Shown: positions 30,993 to 42,214 of the stretch, one piece after another
How the letters are laid out: every line of letters starts with the position of its first letter
How positions within the stretch are numbered: the stretch's first letter is position 1
Source of the DNA: Trypanosoma brucei gambiense DAL972
Lineage: Eukaryota; Euglenozoa; Kinetoplastea; Trypanosomatida; Trypanosomatidae
DNA: 64,000 nt
Direction of reading: 5' to 3'
Assembly: GCF_000210295.1 (NCBI RefSeq)
Contig: NC_026744.1
Location: 3,968,001-4,032,000 of the forward strand
Notes under the pieces: generated by a model
Databases searched by the model: none
What the model was told of the DNA's origin: nothing
The model's input: the letters and a program-made list of their open reading frames with translations, nothing else
Program-made: the position numbers and the translations under genes

Positions 30993-31898
30993 TCACAGCT
31001 TGTCCCCGTTGGTGGACGTCATAACCGACACCTCATTCTCTGCAACAGGAGTGGTAGTTTCACCCCCCTTCTCAACATCTCCTTCTCCATTTTCGCTGTG
31101 GACAAATGTCCAGTAGTTTTCATCTTTCATTGGACCACAAGGGGTGCCAGGATTGTTGACGAACCTCCCACAGCACACCTCGTTCTCCGGACCAAAGTCA
31201 TTGAAAAACACGGCTTTCGAGCTCGCTAGAGGGGTATTTGTGTGGTTATGGCGTATTACTAACACGGCGTCAGCCTTGATGGGGAGATCCCGCATATCCT
31301 CTCGGTGGTCCGGGTTTGCAAAGTCAGCCACCCACATTGCCTCAGCAGACGCACCATCAGGTGAGAAAAATACATCCTGGTGCTTTCCGGTCACTTTAGA
31401 TGCGCTGAGAGGTCCTTTGGGCTCGGACAGAAGCGAAAGGGGGTTGTCGCACAGCTCTGGTACTGTCATAATAAAGAAGGGCTGTCCATAATGCACAATA
31501 TCCTGCTCATCAGGAGGTGCGGGGATCATGTCAGTGGGACCAGTGGGGGCGGGCACAAGTACAAAACAGTTGCGCAAAGCAGGTCCAGCAGCAGGTGCGG
31601 TGGAGCAGGCAACGTGCCAACCAGTTGGTCTTAGAGTACGATCCTCAAGGTCAAGTGAGAGAAACCCAAGCGTCGCCGCATTTTGAAGCATAAGAGGAGC
31701 ATAGAAATGTAAATAACCATCCTCATGAGGTTCGGCCATTGGGTATGCTGAGTTGTGGTGCTTTACCTTCGCAATGATACGCTGTGTCTCACGGGCAGCA
31801 TCTACAACACCACGGTCACAACTATCCAGGAGGCGCTTGCGATCCCGCATATACTCCTCCTCCTCAAACCAGTTGCCCAAAAGCGCTTTCCTCGGCAT
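30993..31898 (-). CDS. CFAP161: CFAP161-like ciliary microtubule inner protein, 301 aa
   Basis: CFAP161 is a microtubule inner protein found in the lumen of axonemal doublets. The sequence matches the family in order: LLGNWFEEEEYMRDRKR at the N-terminus, EDGYLHFYAPLML near residue 60, HYGQPFFIMT near 137, MWVADFANPDHREDM near 190, VLVIRHNHTNTPLAS, and the C-terminal FNDFGPENEVCCG followed by NYWTFV. Length is normal (about 300). Start ATG at 31898. The last 35 residues are a low-complexity extension. With CFAP100 nearby, this is a second flagellar structural gene in the same stretch. Confidence 0.82.
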   Translation of the reverse strand: MPRKALLGNWFEEEEYMRDRKRLLDSCDRGVVDAARETQRIIAKVKHHNSAYPMAEPHEDGYLHFYAPLMLQNAATLGFLSLDLEDRTLRPTGWHVACSTAPAAGPALRNCFVLVPAPTGPTDMIPAPPDEQDIVHYGQPFFIMTVPELCDNPLSLLSEPKGPLSASKVTGKHQDVFFSPDGASAEAMWVADFANPDHREDMRDLPIKADAVLVIRHNHTNTPLASSKAVFFNDFGPENEVCCGRFVNNPGTPCGPMKDENYWTFVHSENGEGDVEKGGETTTPVAENEVSVMTSTNGDKL

Positions 31899-32090
31899 AA
31901 TGGCGCCTTTGATTTAATTGCTTCCTTCCCTTTCCACGCACACAGTCAGGCGCACAGATGGTAAAAGTAACAATTATGCAGACGAAAAAAAACGAAAAGA
32001 AAAAGATGAAATCACGCTTGTGCTTAGTTACAGCTCCTATCCCTTTATGTTCAACCCACTTCTCAATCCCTCGCAGGTAAGACACAGATG

Positions 32091-32128
<38 letters not shown>

Positions 32129-32552
32129 CCTTCTTTATATTCACTGTTGCTCCTCACAGCGCTTATATATCCTCCCAGCCGCTACGTTTTCCGCACGCTG
32201 AATTAGACCGTTGCAACTTAAAGGGAATCTAATCAGTGAAATAATGCGAGACTCACCGCAAAACAAAAAAAAATGGACGGAAGAAAAAAAAAAGAAAGGT
32301 AATACTAAAGATAACAATATCACCGAGCCTAATATGTAAGAAAGAAAAAAAACACCAGAGAGTAAAGCACACGCGTGCAACCACCAAAAAGGAAACAAAA
32401 TCTCACATTTTTTTTTCCGCAACAGGTACACACATTTTCCCACGTGCACCTTAAGTACGCTCACACATGAACACTGATGTCTTAACAACCGTCCCTGACG
32501 CTCCTACTCCCCTTTAATGGAAAGTTAAACATCTTTATTCCATACGCCCACA
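31899..32552. other. Spacer with a TA microsatellite
   Basis: Contains (TA)n at 32097-32126, about 200 bases upstream of the CFAP161 start. No gene seen. Confidence 0.7.
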
Positions 32553-33239
32553 CTATACAACTCTTCTTTTGTTGAAAATACGCCGCAGGTACCACACATT
32601 ACCTAAACTCATTGCTATGATGATGAGAATTTCCGCCATGGCCCAAACGAATACACGAGTGTTTGCCACCTCGGTAACAGCGCGATGTTTGTGTTCGCGG
32701 CCTCTGATGTACTGCTGAACCTCAAGTACCTCTCGCAACCCATGTTGAATATTCCTCACAGCCAATTCAATGGGATCCATTCCCAAATCGCTTTTCTTAC
32801 CCTTTTTACCATCCTCACCCTCCAACCCCTCATCCCCCACTGTAATGGAAAATGCAACCACCTTCGCGCTGATGGTACTCATCTTATTCGAGAAACAAAA
32901 GCGGTGGCGGCCGGAACCCCTCGATTTGAATAACACACGACCCTCAGTATCACGGCCTGATGACCAAATCATTGAGTTGTCGGGATTTTTGATGGTCGCC
33001 TCAATATCTTGAGATCCTCCTGAGGTCACCAAGTAATGCAAGAAAACCTTTACCCCAGCTTTATTAATATCCTCAAAGAAACACAATTCTTTCTTGGGCG
33101 GCACTTGGACGGAAATCGCATCATCGTCTGCGCGAACTGTGGTGATGAAAGTGGGAAGTGTTACTAACAACAAACCCAACGGCAAAGATAAGCGAGCAAT
33201 CGTACCACTCACACGCAGAGGCATCGCACGCATGGTCAT
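32553..33239 (-). CDS. p24/emp24/TMED family cargo receptor, 228 aa
   Basis: p24 proteins are type I membrane proteins of COPI/COPII vesicles that help sort GPI-anchored and other cargo between ER and Golgi; GPI-anchored proteins dominate the trypanosome surface. Visible features: a signal peptide (LSLPLGLLLVTLPTFITTVRA), then a GOLD domain starting VQVPPKKELCFFED with the paired Cys of the family (ELCFFED and RFCFSN). A heptad helix follows (VRNIQHGLREVLEVQQYIRGREHKHRAVTE), then one membrane helix (FVWAMAEILIIIAMSLGNVWYL) and a short basic tail RRIFNKRRVV. The frame opens upstream at a GTG; I use the ATG at 33239, although ATGs at 33233 and 33224 are as plausible and give a better signal peptide. 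Confidence 0.88.
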   Translation of the reverse strand: MTMRAMPLRVSGTIARLSLPLGLLLVTLPTFITTVRADDDAISVQVPPKKELCFFEDINKAGVKVFLHYLVTSGGSQDIEATIKNPDNSMIWSSGRDTEGRVLFKSRGSGRHRFCFSNKMSTISAKVVAFSITVGDEGLEGEDGKKGKKSDLGMDPIELAVRNIQHGLREVLEVQQYIRGREHKHRAVTEVANTRVFVWAMAEILIIIAMSLGNVWYLRRIFNKRRVV

Positions 33240-35919
33240 TAAGAGTACTGCCAACTTAATCAGATCTATTCCTTTTAGTCCGTATTTGCTGTGGATACCG
33301 CTGTCTCTGTTTCTTCTTTTTTTTTTTTCCTCTCCCTTCCTCCAGCAATCAATGACTTTATTCACTGAGGTGTCGCCCCCTGCTACCGATATCTGCTGTT
33401 ACCCCCTTTGTTCTTTTGTCTAGCGTCTGCGATCAGAATGCAACTACTTCCGATGCAAATAAATCAGTCAGCACACCGTGTGTCACTAACGAAATGCGGG
33501 GGGAATATAAATATATATAAATAAATATATATATATATATATATACAGAAAGATATACGAAAAGAAAGAAAGCGTGCGGGGTTCTTTCCTCCACGGCACA
33601 AACCGTTTATAATTTTGTCCCTCGCAGCCTACTTACTGTATCAGCTATTTAACCCCTCCCCCTAAAAAAACTTGTGCTCGCGTTACCTCTAAATTTAAAA
33701 AATAATCGACCAAATTTACGAGGTTCAGTAGCGAGTAAAGAATAAAACAAATAAAAAGTAAAGGTAGAGAGAGAAAGAGAGAGAGAGAGAGAAAAAAAAA
33801 AGGAGATGAACGTCGGTTTTAAACAAAGACTCAGGCGCAAGTGCAAAAAAGGAAAAGAGAAAAAGGGGCAGGGCGATATCTACTAAGGCGTACACTTCCG
33901 TGTGAAAATGAAGGCACATCAAGTAAGATATTTTTCAGTGTTTTGGTTCTCTCACGAGTCCGTTAGCTCCCAAGTACGCAGCCTTACTTACTGAGCAATA
34001 ATAACAATAATAATAATAATAATAACAATAACAATAACAATAGGAAAAGAAGAAGCGGAAGCGACATACGTAAAAAAAAAAAAGAAGCAGACATGGGCAT
34101 ATTTCATTTGACCTTCCGTAAGGTGACATTTACCTTTTGCTTGAACGCATTGTGTTACGTAGTACGTGTGCGAGGAATCTTCTAAGTACCTGCTGGCACC
34201 CGTGGCAAGCAGTGATGATTTAAAATAAAAGAAGGAAAGAAAGAAAAGAAAAGAAAAAATCTGAAAAGAGTGAGGTCCGCACTCGAAACAACAGGGGAAA
34301 AAAGCAGCAGAGTCATTTGTGAGCAAAGCCACACAGCGAAGAAAAACAAAACACACAAAAATCGAAATAACAAGAAAATGTGTATAGTCTTCCGATTCGA
34401 ATGCACAGATACGAAAAAAAAAAAACAGCAGCGCTCCAAAAGAAAAAAAAAGTGAATGGATTTATTGATACTTTTTTTTTCTTGTATCATCCCTCTTCCA
34501 TCAACAACTTCTTTTCTTTTCCCCACTTAACCACAATTTCTTCATATAAGCCTGCCCATGTGTATCACACTCTTCTCTTTTTTTTCTTTTTTTTTTTTAC
34601 TTCAGAAGTGCACAACATAAGGAACCGCCGTCGGTAGCCCACGTGCGGGTGATAATATTTTCCATTACTCCACCACAAGGATGGAAGAAAAAGAGAAAAC
34701 AAAAAAAGGAAAAGATGAAAAGGGAAAGGGAAAGAAAACACAAAATTGAAGTTTCCCCCTCCACACACACACACACACTTTTCTCTTCCTCTTTTGCAGA
34801 CCTTTCATTCTCACTTTCACAATGTGGTAGCGGCTTTAATGAAGTTATAACCGCACCGATATTGTCATTTACGCCATATTGTTTGACTCGCATTGCTGAC
34901 GCCAACATTTCTTTCCCTTTTCTCTCGTACTTCCATTCATTCATCCATACTTTCCACCTCGGCACCATCCACAGGTAAAGGGAAAAAAAAAGAAGTAAAA
35001 GAAAAGACACACAAACACACAGATACCACAACGCATTTGCAGTGCGTAGAAAGGATAGGAAGAAAGTGAGAAATATATATATATATATAACAATACACTG
35101 CTCTCGTTAGCAAAAAGAAAAACAGCAACAGAACTAAGTGACGTACAAGGCTACCTTCGCACGCTGAGCAACTGGGGAAAAATATGTGGGGACATTCCTC
35201 TCTTATTTCTCTTCCGTTCCCGTTTATCGGCTACAACCCGACTTCCGCTCCCCACACGTCAAATAAACTTTCCTCACTTTCGTTTCACACAACTTATATT
35301 TCATCTCTTTTCCATTCACATTTTCTCCTCTCTTCTCCTCTCCCCTATTCATTCTCTACTCGCCCAGCCACGCATAGAAGAAGGAAAAGACAGGAAAATG
35401 AAGAGAACGGTAAATAGCACCAAAAAGTAAACAAAAATTTGTATGATATATAAATATATAACACGACCCAGAAGCATACGGCACTCGCGCCGGCATATAC
35501 ACACATCTCCTTTCCTTCAACACAAGCTCAGGTGAGTGAATTGACAACAAATAAAATTATTCAACTACTGAGTGACTTTTTGTTTTACTTCCACTCATAA
35601 AGACCGTTTGGTCCCGCCCGCCCATACTCGCACATTTCAATGGAATTCGACCATAGAAAAGGTACTCATAAAACCACACCACCTTCGCGCAACAAAAAAA
35701 AAAGAAAAGAAAAGTGTAGACGCGAGGTAATTTTGCCTTCCCTTTCATTTCCATCCTTCGACTCCCACTTATCCCACTGTTCCCTTCACCCCTAAACAAA
35801 TGAACACACAAAAACACACTCTCACACGTTTCTTCTTTTTCATGCGTCTACTTCCCATTTTCCCCACGCCTTCCTTGGATTTCTTCCGCTTTATTGCTTA
35901 CAATCCACCCTATTCTCGC
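33240..35919. other. 2.7-kb gene-free stretch with microsatellites
   Basis: AT-rich sequence between Rab2 and the p24 gene. It contains (TA)n-type runs at 33505-33545 and 35070-35088, a (GA)n run at 33768-33792, an AAT/AAC tract at 33996-34043 and many A- or T-homopolymers. All frames are Phe- or Lys-rich and not convincing. The Rab2 3' UTR must lie here. No RNA gene or mobile element was recognised. Confidence 0.65.
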
Positions 35920-37206
<1,287 letters not shown>

Positions 37207-39072
37207 TCATGACAAAGACACCCTCCCTTCAAGAAAAGAGATGAGTTTTCTGACACTTGCCAACAAGGCATCCGCCTCCCCCGAGCCTTCGCTCATTAAG
37301 GTTCCTGTGCCTCTTTCAGGAGTTCCTCCAGCAGTGTTCACGGCACCGCCCGGTCCCGCCGAGCATTCACCGATGCTTGTGTTCCCCCCTTCAGAACCGC
37401 TCAACTCTGCCCATGGGCTTCCCTCTCCAACACCTCTTTCATGCAAACTTCCCCTTGGGCTGCTCTCACTCGTGCTCCCCTCCTCCGTAGTTGCATTCCC
37501 CCGTGGGGCATTGCTATCGGATGTTGGGGTACCCTCTAAACGCACCTCCTCGGATTCCTCTCTACCTCCGCCAGTAGACCCACCTTCATTTGTGGGACGC
37601 CGGCGAAGTCGTACAATCCCACGAAGTAATCCCCGCAACAGCACAGTAAGACGCGTATCTGCCGTGTTCGTATCACTCAAATCGGTACTTCCACCCGCAT
37701 GTATGTCTCCTCGAGACATATGAGCACTGTCCACAGGCCCCACCGATGACTCAACTCGCGACGCTAGGCGAGAACGAGATATGGAAGCCTGGAAAATACT
37801 TTCGGTTAAGGGCGGACCGTCAGCCACCGAATGCGCACCAGATCGACGCCAATTGCGGCATTGCTTCGCCTTCAAGAGGTAGGGGTTGCACCAAAACTGC
37901 GCGACTCGCATTTCAACAGAATCAACACGGGGGTTTATCTCCTCGTGAGAAGACGGCAGAGACGACGACACGGATCCCATTGTCAAGGGGGTATGTGGCC
38001 GCATCGTGTGCAAGTTCATTTGGTACGTGCTGCTTCCTCTCCTCAAACCACTTGTGGTCCGCAGTAACGGATCAGTTGAGTGTAGAGACGCCTGAGGGGC
38101 ACGCAGTGACGCCGCTTTAGATGTTAAGGGCGATGCGCTCTCTGTCTCCAGGGATATCGGGAAACCTCCTGTACTTGCCGGGTGCTGTCTCTCGTAGAGA
38201 AAGGAAGACCAAAGGCGGCACTGCGCTTCATACGAAGCAAGTCGTGTCCTTAAGGCCTGTAGTTGGTCCTCAGCAACCTTCTGTCGCTTCTCCTGCGCAG
38301 TGAGCACCTCCTTCTGTTCAATCAACTGCTCTCGTGCATTTCCCAGTTCATACGCTGTAGCCTTATTTAGGCACTTCTCACATGCCTCATACTGCTTGAG
38401 ATGGCTCAGGGCAGCAGCGTGGCACCGGGAGAGGTGCTGCGAATGCACCGAAATTACTTTCATTTCGTCTACTATAGGCGATCCCGCCTTGCGAGCCAGC
38501 ATGGACAGTTTGAGCATTACACTGTCAGTCGCGTCAAGAATCTTAAAAGCGCTTTGAGATACAATTTCCAGCACAAATGTCAGAGATGTCGATGAGAACT
38601 TAATTGGTGGTTGCGGCGTCTCCAATACTGACTCTTTCAGTTGAAAATGTGGTTTGGTGTTCAACTCGGCTGCCTTTCTCTGCTCAGCTCGCATCACAGT
38701 AAGAGTTCTAAGCTTCTGAATCGTTTCGTGTTCGAGCGCACTTTCCAGTGAAACAGAAAAGGGTCCAGCACCCAGGGACATAACGGGATCATCAGAAATG
38801 ACCACCTTCTCCCCACCATTAGCTCCCGAGGTTTCCACCAGTGTGTTTAGGTCTTCTAGCAACATTGTTGTCATACTACTCTCGTAAACAGCTTCAGATA
38901 GGTTGTTTATCCTCTTGACCATCGACTTGGAAATATTCGAAGCTGTCTCCATCCGCCGCCGCCGGGTGCGGAACATGCTCAGTAGTGTACTATCATCTAT
39001 CTGAACTACACTATCCGTTCCGCATCTTGCGGTACGTGGCTTTTGGTTCTTGGGTAACGGTGGAAGGTGCAT
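37207..39072 (-). CDS. Coiled-coil protein, possibly BAR-like, 621 aa
   Basis: Start ATG at 39072. Residues 20-300 are mainly helical. A first segment (METASNISKSMVKRINNLSE) is followed by a long helical stretch with a basic-acidic heptad pattern (EQLIEQKEVLTAQEKRQKVA and onward). Two or three long helices of this sort could be a BAR or similar membrane-curving domain, but no diagnostic sequence allows that assignment. The middle is low-complexity. Residues 475-500 are basic (VLLRGLLRGIVRLRRRP). The tail is Gly/Ser/Glu-rich, ending in a short helix (DALLASVRKLISFLEGRVSLS). Family not recognised. Confidence 0.78.
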   Translation of the reverse strand: MHLPPLPKNQKPRTARCGTDSVVQIDDSTLLSMFRTRRRRMETASNISKSMVKRINNLSEAVYESSMTTMLLEDLNTLVETSGANGGEKVVISDDPVMSLGAGPFSVSLESALEHETIQKLRTLTVMRAEQRKAAELNTKPHFQLKESVLETPQPPIKFSSTSLTFVLEIVSQSAFKILDATDSVMLKLSMLARKAGSPIVDEMKVISVHSQHLSRCHAAALSHLKQYEACEKCLNKATAYELGNAREQLIEQKEVLTAQEKRQKVAEDQLQALRTRLASYEAQCRLWSSFLYERQHPASTGGFPISLETESASPLTSKAASLRAPQASLHSTDPLLRTTSGLRRGSSTYQMNLHTMRPHTPLTMGSVSSSLPSSHEEINPRVDSVEMRVAQFWCNPYLLKAKQCRNWRRSGAHSVADGPPLTESIFQASISRSRLASRVESSVGPVDSAHMSRGDIHAGGSTDLSDTNTADTRLTVLLRGLLRGIVRLRRRPTNEGGSTGGGREESEEVRLEGTPTSDSNAPRGNATTEEGSTSESSPRGSLHERGVGEGSPWAELSGSEGGNTSIGECSAGPGGAVNTAGGTPERGTGTLMSEGSGEADALLASVRKLISFLEGRVSLS

Positions 39073-39149
39073 ACTACCGCGGTCGCTAATTTCTCGCCGG
39101 CTTCCCTATGGAATTCCTGCTGTAGCAACGCAAATTGTATTCGTCCCCT

Positions 39150-39193
<44 letters not shown>

Positions 39194-39600
39194 CCACTAT
39201 AAATTTCAGGTGAATATGCAACGCCTACGCACGCCTTTGCTCAAAAGGGAAGAAAAGAAAAAATGCGCACCAGCAATGTGGCAGTACAGTAGCGGTTAGA
39301 CGCGTGGAACTACGAAGTCATTGGGCACAAAAAGTATGGCAGTAATTCACAACCGATAGAAATAACGAACGAAACGGCTGGAGGAAACTCCGTAAAATAA
39401 AAAACCGCTAAACACTTTAACAGAAAGTCCTGTAGCACTCCACCAGTGGTATAATTAAAAGGATTGAAACATAAAAGCAGTGTCAACGGCGGACCGACAA
39501 CAACACACTTTTGCTGCACGGCCGCAGCACACCCCAATACGCGGGAAAAAAAAAGGAAGTATCCATGGCAACGGATGTCAGAGCATCTGCGGTGAAGCCA
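39073..39600. other. Spacer, 0.53 kb
   Basis: Contains the CA repeat listed separately. No gene seen. Confidence 0.6.
39152..39190. repeat. (CA)n microsatellite
   Basis: About 39 bases of CA repeat, 80 bases upstream of the coiled-coil gene. On the coding strand this is (TG)n. Confidence 0.92.
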
Positions 39601-39777
39601 TTAAATATTGTTGTTACTTGCTTCCCTAATCAGTGCAGCCTCCTTCAGCTGCCTCTCCTTTGCATCGTCAACGATTGTTCGGAGGTTTTGGGTTGAGTAA
39701 CGGTTCCATAACGTCATTGCAGTAATTATGATCGCACTGCCGGCATATATCTTCCCAGGGGTCATACGCATGCTCAT
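39601..39777 (-). CDS. PET117-like small mitochondrial membrane protein, 58 aa
   Basis: The ATG at 39777 gives 58 residues. An AG (from gacag) lies directly before it on the coding strand and could be the splice acceptor. The protein has a short N-terminus, one membrane helix (IYAGSAIIITAMTLW) and a charged helix. That helix lines up with PET117: QNLRTIVDDAKERQLKEAALIR against the human region beginning QRLRDGVIRDIERQ, sharing Q, LR, V, ERQ and IR at the same spacing. PET117 helps assemble cytochrome c oxidase in the inner membrane. Length and topology also fit. The identity rests on about nine aligned residues, so it is a proposal. Confidence 0.5.
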   Translation of the reverse strand: MSMRMTPGKIYAGSAIIITAMTLWNRYSTQNLRTIVDDAKERQLKEAALIREASNNNI

Positions 39778-41148
39778 TCTGTCAAAACTAACAAATTTCT
39801 TGTGACCCTCGAACAGCACGATCACAGCGGATACACTGCGAGTCACCTATCGTCTTCCTTTTTGACTGGAGGTGGGCCAAAATTAAAGAAAACAGCATAT
39901 AAAACATTCACGTGGCAGAGCATGCCTTCCGAGAATTTGAGTGAGTGTGCTTACGTCCGAAAAAGCAGCATGACATGAGTTGCAGGAACGAAATCGTGTC
40001 AGGCATACATATTTTAACAATGTTGACGAGGCGAATAAACAGAAAGTGGGATTTTACTAGCCACGGCAACTGCGACCCAAGTGACGCCGCGCATGAAAAA
40101 CGAGCACCGTTCACTCGTTCAATGAGAAACTGAACAGCATCACAGAGAAATCCGCTGGTAGTAAACGGGGTTCCACCTGTGAAGAAATACACGGCAGCCC
40201 GCCGCTACAAAGCGCACCAGACTCTAGAATAATTTCACCATAAGTTGCCACACTGCGGACGCATTGCCACGATCACCAAGCCGCTGTCGCTTTTCCTCGA
40301 TGCGCGAGGCGGCTCACAATGAAAAAAAGAAAAAGCCTCCAAACAACCAAGCCTCATATCAGCATCGATAATAACACAGACAACAGTAAGAACACAAACA
40401 AACGAAAGGGGTAAAACGTAGTATCGCCATTAATTTCTGGAGAGAAGCGTGACCCACAAGCTACCCAGATCTGCAGGCACATAACCGGTGCTTCCCATAA
40501 AAATAAAAAAAAGTTGAGTCACAACGGGGTACTCATACCACGCAAAAACCAAGATCAGTGCGGTAAACCGAAAACGATCTTGAAGTAAGAAAACCCCCAG
40601 GTGCTGCTCCCCTTCCACAAAAATTGTGAAGCCTCCGCTAATGAGGGCTAATGGTTTGCTGTCCAAAAAACATGTGTTACATGAATTGTGCCACGAGCCT
40701 AATGGTGTGTATCGCGTATATAATCCAAGTAACTTGCTACGCGTGCACACAGAATACTCGATATAGAAGAAAACAGGGAAAAAGCGGGATTACCATGGCA
40801 TGTAAATCCTGCAGAAAATTGCTTCGTCGCTTGCATTTTTGAATATTTGCAGCACCACTGACACTCTCCACCAGAGGCGTTGATTTTACGTTTTTTCTTC
40901 GTTAAAAAAAAAAAAAGTGTCGTAGTACATAAAGATACCACTACCATTAGAGACGTGACACCGCACGCAGCGGAATGGGAGCGCGTCGCTGGATACAACG
41001 GTCGTGACGAACCCCCTGCCAGAATGGAGAAACCGTCACTCATCGGTGTTCCCGCCCGCCCACCACACACACACACAAAAAAAAAGAGCCACCTCTGAGA
41101 AAATGCTTCGGTTCTTTATAACCAACAGGCTCTCCCATTTTTGTTGGG
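39778..41148. other. Spacer, 1.4 kb, with two orphan frames
   Basis: Between the PET117-like gene and the PPAT gene. The frames at 40430-40750 (no usable ATG at its start) and 40699-41043 are discussed separately. The rest has no protein-like content. Confidence 0.5.
40430..41043 (-). pseudogene. Possible remnant of a membrane-protein gene
   Basis: Two overlapping minus-strand frames. The upstream one (41043 to 40699, ATG MSDGFSILAGGS) has one hydrophobic segment followed by a Lys-run that translates an A/T-homopolymer. The downstream one (40750 to 40430) lacks an initiating ATG but reads like the end of a membrane protein (FRFTALILVFAWYEYPVVTQ). They are in different frames. This could be a decayed gene or chance. 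No family recognised. Confidence 0.2.
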
Positions 41149-41955
41149 TCAGGTACTCAACTCACATAACCGTTTTCGTATGTTGGTGGAACTCACTCTA
41201 CTCTCCTCATCATCGCAGACTCCTACATAAGGAACCAACACACACTCTAGCGGCTTAAGACCCACCGACAGTCGTGCTGTGTTGATGGAAGGCAAAGCGC
41301 CAACAGTTTCCGGTGAAACCACAAGTGCCTCCAACGAGGGATCACTATCGGCCCCACCAGCGCGGTCTGCAATGCCGGCCACCTCAAGGCCAAGGTCTGG
41401 CCGTAGCAAATGGGCAAACTTTGTAACAGCTGCGCAGCGTACTTCAAACGGCTCGATGAGGTCGGCATGAATCTTTGTAGTTAGCATCGTGGACACCGTT
41501 ACACCAATCCGAAGGACCTGCGTGGCGTGCAGCAAAGCAGTAGTGAGCAACAGTTTGTGACCTCCGTGCAGGCGATCGAAAGTCCCACCGACTGCAACAC
41601 CTTTGTACACCGGATTGAAGCCGCAATTAGGTGTCATTAATGAGGCCGTAAAGAGTGGTAACTTGTGTCCCTCCCGGCTATTTGTATTGCGATTAGGCGT
41701 CTCATAGTACTCTAAAGGCGCCAGTGGGACAACAGTGACAGATGTCCTTGGATTATGTCGTACAGCCACATCGTATAATACCTTTATGTGCTGGAGCGCC
41801 GTATCCCGATGGCCGTCATCTACTCGCAAGTGGACCTGCAGCGGGTTGTGAGGCTCTCCAGCTGGTTTTGTGCCACAGAGCGCGGTAAGGTGGGAAAACA
41901 ACACGGTGCAATTCCTTTCCAGACCTGCGGAGGTGCCCAACAGAAGCGGATCCAT
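41149..41955 (-). CDS. Phosphopantetheine adenylyltransferase (CoA synthesis), 268 aa
   Basis: PPAT joins AMP from ATP to 4'-phosphopantetheine, giving dephospho-CoA, the penultimate step of CoA synthesis. The nucleotidyltransferase signature GTFDRLHGGH is at residues 124-133 (T/HxGH type), and VSSTNIRKRL near the C-terminus is the matching (S/T)ST.IR motif. The arrangement fits the eukaryotic monofunctional PPAT, the N-terminal half of human COASY. No dephospho-CoA kinase P-loop is present. The frame extends upstream through non-ATG codons; the first ATG, at 41955, lies after a pyrimidine tract plus AG. The first 115 residues are variable. Confidence 0.85.
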   Translation of the reverse strand: MDPLLLGTSAGLERNCTVLFSHLTALCGTKPAGEPHNPLQVHLRVDDGHRDTALQHIKVLYDVAVRHNPRTSVTVVPLAPLEYYETPNRNTNSREGHKLPLFTASLMTPNCGFNPVYKGVAVGGTFDRLHGGHKLLLTTALLHATQVLRIGVTVSTMLTTKIHADLIEPFEVRCAAVTKFAHLLRPDLGLEVAGIADRAGGADSDPSLEALVVSPETVGALPSINTARLSVGLKPLECVLVPYVGVCDDEESRVSSTNIRKRLCELST

Positions 41956-42009
41956 CTGAATTTGTGGTAAACCTAAACGTAACAACTTGCCGTTATGGCC
42001 AATTTCACG

Positions 42010-42059
42010 CTGGTGATGGACAATTACGAATGTGAGAGGGGAGGGAAGCAGGAAAGAGT
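42010..42059 (-). promoter_or_regulatory. Probable spliced-leader acceptor for the PPAT gene
   Basis: A coding-strand pyrimidine-rich tract (plus strand 42031-42059, GA-rich) is followed by the first AG at 42011-42010, 55 bases before the ATG at 41955. It makes the upstream 48 codons untranslated. Confidence 0.6.
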
Positions 42060-42214
42060 CTACGTGGACGCAAGGGAAAACGTGTAGCAATACACGCACA
42101 CGCTTTCATTCTCAACTGACTCCCACAAGATGGTTACAAGACAAAAAAAAGACACTGAATGGTTGTTCGTTTCGACTCAGCACGCTTTTCATGAGACACG
42201 CCGAGAGTCCTCAA

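Noticed and set aside
34597..35031. 144-codon minus-strand frame
   Set aside because: Translated low-complexity spacer with Cys-Val-Cys from a CA repeat; no domain.
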